Origin: Geminisphaera colitermitum TAV2 | Lineage (GTDB): Bacteria > Verrucomicrobiota > Verrucomicrobiia > Opitutales > Opitutaceae | DNA length: 64,000 nucleotides | Assembly (NCBI RefSeq): GCF_000171235.2 | Contig: NZ_ABEA03000019.1 | Location: forward strand, 29,809-93,808 | Direction of reading: 5' to 3' | Shown: positions 60,747 to 64,000 of the stretch, piece by piece | Numbering within the stretch: the stretch's first letter is position 1 | How the letters are laid out: the number at the start of each line of letters is the position of its first letter | Notes under the pieces: model-generated | Seen by the model: the letters and a program-made list of their open reading frames with translations, nothing else | Told to the model about the DNA's origin: nothing | The model's database searches: none | Program-made: the position numbers and the translations under genes

Positions 60747-60850
60747 GGTAGGGAGGCCTCTCCGAGGCCTCCGCCGTGCGTAGTGTGAGAATGCGAAATT
60801 CATAGGTAATTGGAGCGTGGTTTCGGAGGCCTCGGAGAGGCCTCCCTACC
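60747..60850. repeat. REP/MITE-like element, copy B
   Basis: Starts GGTAGGGAGGCCTCTCCGAG and ends CTCGGAGAGGCCTCCCTACC, near-perfect 26-bp inverted ends with about 50 bp between. It is related to copy A at 54603-54778, which has an extra internal block. Confidence 0.88.
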
Positions 60851-60898
60851 GCCAAGACAACGGACACAACTCAACTGAAAATGCTCTAGAGCGTGTAG

Positions 60899-61273
60899 TC
60901 ACGAGATTGAAGCCCAGAGGATGGCACACCTGAATTGGACGGCAGCGAGGAAAGAGGAGGCTCGTTTTGCGTATCGGGTTGCGATGCCGCGCCATTGCTT
61001 GAGTCGTAGGAATGCATTTTCTACCAGATGCCTGATCCGATAAAGATAAGGGTCATATTCGCGTTGTTCTATGCGATTGGTCTTTGGAGGAATCTGCGGG
61101 CAGATGCCTGCGGCCTGCGCCATTTCGATGATGGCGTTGGTGTCATATCCCTTGTCGGCGATCAGATGGTCTGCGGCAATGCCTTCAATCAACCTGCCAG
61201 CCTGTGTGCAATCAGCCGTGGAACCCGCTGTAACAATGACTCGCACCGGCATACCATGCGCATCCACGGCCAA
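60899..61273 (-). CDS. IS5-family transposase, OrfB part
   Basis: 124 aa as an independent frame. It contains the second catalytic Asp (ADHLIADKGYDTNAIIEMAQ) and the Glu segment (RIRHLVENAFLRLKQWRGIA). A -1 shift from OrfA at 61290-61302 (ACAAAAGGGGGCG on the - strand) would give a joined reading TKGGRNTKLHLAVDAHG, as in intact family members. So the transposase is made either by programmed frameshift or was broken by one base. Confidence 0.8.
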   Translation of the reverse strand: MAVDAHGMPVRVIVTAGSTADCTQAGRLIEGIAADHLIADKGYDTNAIIEMAQAAGICPQIPPKTNRIEQREYDPYLYRIRHLVENAFLRLKQWRGIATRYAKRASSFLAAVQFRCAILWASIS

Positions 61274-61677
61274 ATGTAGTTTGGTGTTTCGCCCCCTTTT
61301 GTCAGACCGATCGCCTCGTTTCCACCTCTGGCTCCCGCTGCATGCGGATGGATTTTGACATGACTGGCATCAATCATGAGCCACTCAAAATCGGGCTCGT
61401 TCATCAGTTCCGACAACAGGCGCTCCCAATGCCCCTTGTCTCTCCAGCGACAAAAACGCCTGTGCGTGTTGCCCCACCCTCCGTAATCCTCTGGAAGATC
61501 CCTCCAAGGCGCACCAGTGCGTAAAATCCACAGAACCGCGTTGAGGAACTTGCGGTTGTCCTCCGCCACCCCTCCCCACGCTCCTTTCCTTCCAGGTAGC
61601 AGCGGCTCCAGAACGCTCCAAACTCGGTCCGAAATGTCGTGACGGTGTTGATCTTTCGCCATGCTGACATTCTCCAT
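61189..61677 (-). CDS. IS5-family transposase, OrfA part
   Basis: 162 aa from ATG 61677. The N-terminal DUF4096-like region (ISDRVWSVLEPLLPGRKGAW, FLNAVLWILRTGAPWRDLPE, GNTHRRFCRWRDKGHWERLL) and the first catalytic Asp in MIDASHVKIHPHAAG. After TKGG the frame leaves family sequence (ETPNYIWPWM), so the functional protein needs the -1 shift into OrfB. Confidence 0.8.
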   Translation of the reverse strand: MENVSMAKDQHRHDISDRVWSVLEPLLPGRKGAWGGVAEDNRKFLNAVLWILRTGAPWRDLPEDYGGWGNTHRRFCRWRDKGHWERLLSELMNEPDFEWLMIDASHVKIHPHAAGARGGNEAIGLTKGGETPNYIWPWMRMVCRCESLLQRVPRLIAHRLAG

Positions 61678-61797
61678 CACAAAAAAACTCAGTCAATCTT
61701 ATCTCGTGACTACACTCCCTAGAACAAATTATGCTCCCTGTCTTCATCTTCGTTTTCTTGGTTATCTTCTGTGCAAAAATGAATTTTCAGAACCTCC

Positions 61798-62253
61798 CTA
61801 CTCTTGCAGTTTCTCGACAGCGGTGACGATGCCACGATCGAAGACCACGCGGAGGCGATCGTCGTTGCGGTCGCTCGATGTGGCGATGCCCGAGCCGACT
61901 CCCACGCCCACGCCACTTGACGAACCGCCTGCGATGCCAATGCCAAAACCAATCGACGGACGACTGCTCTGCCAGGCCCACACCTCCGTGGTGCCCGCCG
62001 CGGTGGTCCGGGTGTAAGCCCGGTCGGGCTTGCCCATCGCCATTGTTACCTGCTCCTGGGTGAAGCCCGTGGCCACCTCGCCCGCGCGGATTTTTTCCTG
62101 AAGCTCCACCGGCCAGGTATCGAAGGCGGCTTGATTTTTCGCTATCCGCGACGACGGGCTCGAACACGCTGCCAGCAACGAAATCAGAGCAGCCAGCGAC
62201 ACCGTCCTCACGACTGACGCAAGAGTTGACATGGGTTTGTGGTGAGAATTCAT
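61798..62253 (-). CDS. Small outer-membrane-type lipoprotein
   Basis: 151 aa from ATG 62253. A lipoprotein signal with lipobox LLAAC (about 27-31; SLAALISLLAACSSP). The next part (FDTWPVELQEKIRAGEVATG, FTQEQVTMAMGKPDR, then GTTEVWAWQ) looks like the SmpA/BamE-type fold, which here may be unrelated to Bam. A Gly/Ser-rich stretch (GFGIGIAGGSSSGVGVGVGS) precedes a final strand VVFDRGIVTAVEKLQE. The 3' end meets the outer repeat arm. Confidence 0.75.
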   Translation of the reverse strand: MNSHHKPMSTLASVVRTVSLAALISLLAACSSPSSRIAKNQAAFDTWPVELQEKIRAGEVATGFTQEQVTMAMGKPDRAYTRTTAAGTTEVWAWQSSRPSIGFGIGIAGGSSSGVGVGVGSGIATSSDRNDDRLRVVFDRGIVTAVEKLQE

Positions 62254-62345
62254 GGCGACAACGATAACACGATCGACAGTCCTGCGCCAGTGTGGATGGA
62301 CTGACTTCCTTTTCGTTTCCGCTTCCCGCGCCAAACCAATCATTC

Positions 62346-62786
62346 ATGAAAACCTTCAGCATCGCCATCGGTTCCGACCACGCCGGTTTCGCCTACAAGG
62401 AGAAAATCAAGGAAGCCCTTCTATCCGAGGGACACACCGTGCGTGATTTCGGCACCTACTCGCCCGCCTCGTGCGATTATCCCGATTTTATCCGTCCGAC
62501 CGCCGAAGCCGTGGCGCGTGGCGAATTTGAGCGCGGCATCGTGCTTGGCGGCTCTGGCAACGGCGAGGCCATCGTGGCCAACCGCATAAAAGGCATCCGT
62601 TGCGGCCTATGCTGGAACGAGCAGGTGGCGGTCTGGAACCGCTCGCACAACGACGGCAACGTCCTCTCCCTCGGAGAGCGCACGGTGACTCTCGAAGAAG
62701 CGCTCAAAATTGTGCGCGTGTGGCTCGCCACCGAATTCGAAGGCGGACGCCACCTGCCGCGCATTCAGAAGATCGACGCTGCATAA
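62346..62786 (+). CDS. rpiB: Ribose-5-phosphate isomerase B
   Basis: 146 aa from ATG 62346. RpiB/LacAB fold: IAIGSDHAGFAYKEKIKEAL (Asp-His pair), DFGTYSPASCDYPDFI, GIVLGGSGNGEAIVANRIKG (phosphate loop) and GIRCGLCWNEQVAVWNRSHN (the catalytic Cys position of RpiB is replaced by text around CGLC). It interconverts ribose-5-P and ribulose-5-P. Starts 93 bp from the divergent lipoprotein gene; REP-like DNA and an IS follow. Confidence 0.93.
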   Translation: MKTFSIAIGSDHAGFAYKEKIKEALLSEGHTVRDFGTYSPASCDYPDFIRPTAEAVARGEFERGIVLGGSGNGEAIVANRIKGIRCGLCWNEQVAVWNRSHNDGNVLSLGERTVTLEEALKIVRVWLATEFEGGRHLPRIQKIDAA

Positions 62787-62807
62787 ACGGAGCGAAGTTT
62801 CCCCACT

Positions 62808-62827
62808 GGAGGGCGGGTCTCCCGACC
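62808..62827. repeat. REP-like word outside the IS4 left end
   Basis: GGAGGGCGGGTCTCCCGACC, the exact complement of 22678-22697 and 40371-40390. Confidence 0.8.
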
Positions 62828-62832
62828 TATAC

Positions 62833-63773
62833 GCGCTAACATGTTGTCTTTACATGGGAGGAGGAAACGGGTAGATAGGTGGGATGAAAAAGACATGGAT
62901 GACGGAAGAGTGGGGGCTGGTGAAGGGGCTGCTGCCGGAAGGGTGGGAGGTGGCGGCCAGGGAGCAAGGAGCGTTCAAGCAGGCCAAGGGGATAAGAACG
63001 GCGGAGGAGTTGCTCAGGCTGATATTGATGCACGCTGGGAGCGGGCTGTCGTTGAGGCATGCGGTGGCGAGGGGGGCGGCGGCAGGGTTGCCGGAGGTCT
63101 CGGATGTGGCGTTGCTCAAGAGGCTGAGGAACGCGGAGGGTTGGCTGAGGTGGATGAGCGTAAGGTTGCTTGAGCAGCAGGCCGGACAGCCGAGGTGGTC
63201 GAGATTGCCGGAAGGGTGGACGGCGGTGGCGGTGGACAGCACGACCATAGAGGAATCCGGAGCAAGCGGAACGGACTGGAGACTGCATTATGCGATCGGA
63301 CTGCCCAGCCTGTTTTGCGAACAGGCCGAACTGACCGACAACAAGGGGGGCGAAAGTCTGTGCCGTTACAAGGTGCGCAAGGGGGATTTGTTTTTGGGCG
63401 ACCGGAATTTTTGCCGAGCCCCGCAGATCAGGCATGTGATGGATCATCAGGGGGCGGTCCTGTTACGCTGGCACAGCACCAGTCTGCCCTTGTTTGACCA
63501 GCAGGGGCATGCGCTGGACGTTCCCGCATGGCTGGCCCAGTTGCGTTCCCGTCAGTGCTCCGGACTGCCCGTCTTCCTCAAGGACGGCACCGCCTTGCGC
63601 CTGTGCGCCCTTCGCGTCAGCCCACAGGCCGCCCAACGCGAACGAGCCAAAATCAGGCTCAGCGCCAAAAAAAACGGCCGCAAACCCTCCTGCCAGTGCC
63701 TGTGCATGGCTGATTACATTGTCGTTGTCACTTCCCTGCCCTCCTCTTGCCTGGCACGAACCGGGGAAAGGGT
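62833..63773 (+). mobile_element. IS4-family element, left part
   Basis: Left inverted end GCGCTAACATGTT (62833-62845), then transposase N-terminus. The element is cut off at about 63773, where TGAAAAGGGTTG begins (see the feature at 63774). The right half of this copy is not in the window. Confidence 0.75.
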
Positions 63774-63786
63774 TGAAAAGGGTTGA
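62884..63786 (+). pseudogene. IS4-family transposase, N-terminal part
   Basis: About 300 codons. The first catalytic Asp is in VAVDSTTIEESGASGTDWRL (about 115), the second in DLFLGDRNFCRAP (about 182). The YREK part with the catalytic Glu is missing. The reading ends shortly after TSLPSSCLARTGERV: family alignment with the 22-kb fragment (RLLLDSRGILQLYRLRW) suggests that IS sequence continues through GERV and is then replaced. The last codons before the stop at 63786 (EKG) lie in foreign sequence. It cannot transpose by itself. Confidence 0.8.
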
Positions 63787-63856
63787 AGCGGGGCGAATGC
63801 GTCTGAAACAGGGCGAATCGTCACGCGGGCGGAGGAGAACGCAGGAAAGGGTCAGA
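63774..63856 (+). other. Candidate left end of a second Mu-like element
   Basis: TGAAAAGGGTTGAAG starts at 63774, directly after the broken transposase. Further similar words are TGAAACAGGGCGAA (63804-63817) and AGGAAAGGGTCAGA (63843-63856). The right prophage end at 22257 read inward is TGAAAAGGGTCGGG. Three sites inside about 85 bp with a terminal TG mirror Mu's L1-L3. No 5-bp duplication with 22258-22262 is visible, so this is a different insertion. Confidence 0.45.
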
Positions 63857-63932
63857 CATGGCAGCGGAGCAAGGGTCGCGGGCATCTCGCGGCCGATCCG
63901 CGAGACGCTTGCGAGGGAGCCGCGATGCCGGC

Positions 63933-64000
63933 CTATTTGGGCAAGATCACGAGTTCACGATAGCGGGCGTTGCGCTTTTTTCGGCACGGCCTTCGATGCC
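63933..64000 (-). CDS. Unidentified gene, 3' end only
   Basis: 22 codons on the - strand to a TAG at 63933 (HRRPCRKKRNARYRELVILP). Arg-rich and too short to classify. If the element beginning at 63774 is Mu-like, this is where a leftward repressor gene would end. It could be chance. Confidence 0.25.
   Translation of the reverse strand, partial: HRRPCRKKRNARYRELVILPK

Larger units (their letters stand above)
60890..61717 (-). mobile_element. IS5-family insertion sequence (IS427/IS1031-like)
   Basis: About 828 bp with inverted ends GTGTAGTCACGAGAT (60893-60907 and 61700-61714, perfect 15 bp), flanked by CTAG on both sides (60886-60889, 61718-61721), a likely 4-bp target duplication. It carries two overlapping transposase frames on the - strand. 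Confidence 0.85.
60634..61798. repeat. Outer inverted arms around a nest of repeats and an IS
   Basis: GGGAGGTTCTAAAAATTGCA (60634-60653) plus following AGAAGGTAACGAAGGAAACG face the inverted 61755-61798 region, whose complement starts GGGAGGTTCTGAAAATTC and contains GCACAGAAGATAAC. Inside, from left to right: REP/MITE copy B and the IS5-family element. Confidence 0.7.

Noticed and set aside
22258..63773. The two IS4 halves as the flanks of one prophage insertion
   Set aside because: Order in the window is reversed and the 5-bp flanks differ (GGACT versus AGGGT); separate insertions are more likely.
1..64000. CRISPR array or restriction-modification and retron-type defence genes
   Set aside because: No regularly spaced repeats with unique spacers, and no nuclease, methylase or reverse transcriptase motifs were seen in any frame.

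Overview
The window is high-GC bacterial DNA that I read as a Verrucomicrobium, probably family Opitutaceae. This is an inference. It rests on a PEP-CTERM LamG-like protein beside a prepilin-like protein, a GH71-type secreted protein, a DUF6807 protein, a fused CcoN-CcoO oxidase and many small REP-like palindromes. A second hallmark is a set of 8-23 nt runs of C or G, found both between and inside genes.

Region 1 (1-22257) is the late half of a Mu-type transposable prophage, all on the + strand. The order starts like Mu: gp25-like coiled coil (partial), gp26-like winged helix, gp27-like small terminase, gp28-like large terminase, DUF935 portal, F-like and G-like morphogenesis proteins, scaffold/decoration candidates, major capsid. 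The tail is of siphophage/GTA type: tail-tube candidate, a G/GT chaperone pair with an A AAA AAC slippery site, tape measure, BR0599-type hub protein, NlpC/P60 peptidase and a large tail-tip protein. The layout resembles D3112/B3-like transposable siphophages. The right end can be placed at about 22257, where two 14-bp direct repeats finish in CA inside a broken IS4-type transposase.

Region 2 (22.7-31.0 kb) is chromosomal: PLP aminotransferase, prmC with repeat-derived insertions, response regulator, DUF1015, DUF2293, tRNA-Asp(GTC), a Gfo/Idh/MocA dehydrogenase and a PIG-L deacetylase. Region 3 (31.2-38.0 kb) looks like a polysaccharide locus: a LacI regulator divergent from a PEP-CTERM protein, a prepilin-like protein and a GH71-like enzyme, followed by a LysR regulator. 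Region 4 (38.0-47.6 kb) is housekeeping and signalling: birA, nadC, a hybrid sensor kinase, an HDOD protein, psd, ffh and an NhaD-like antiporter. Region 5 (48.3-52.1 kb) is a small catabolic cluster (cupin, dehydrogenase, DUF6807) divergent from an AraC regulator. Region 6 (52.5-57.9 kb) is a cbb3 oxidase operon, ccoS-ccoNO-ccoQ-ccoP-ccoG, interrupted by a REP/MITE-like element. Region 7 (58.1-62.8 kb) has a PocR-AraC regulator divergent from a D-lactate dehydrogenase, a nest of repeats around an IS5-type element, a lipoprotein and rpiB.

The window ends in a second IS4-type transposase cut off at 63774. The sequence starting there, TGAAAAGGGTTG, resembles the inverted right end of the prophage and is followed by two more similar sites and the 3' end of a leftward gene. 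This is how a second Mu-like prophage would begin.
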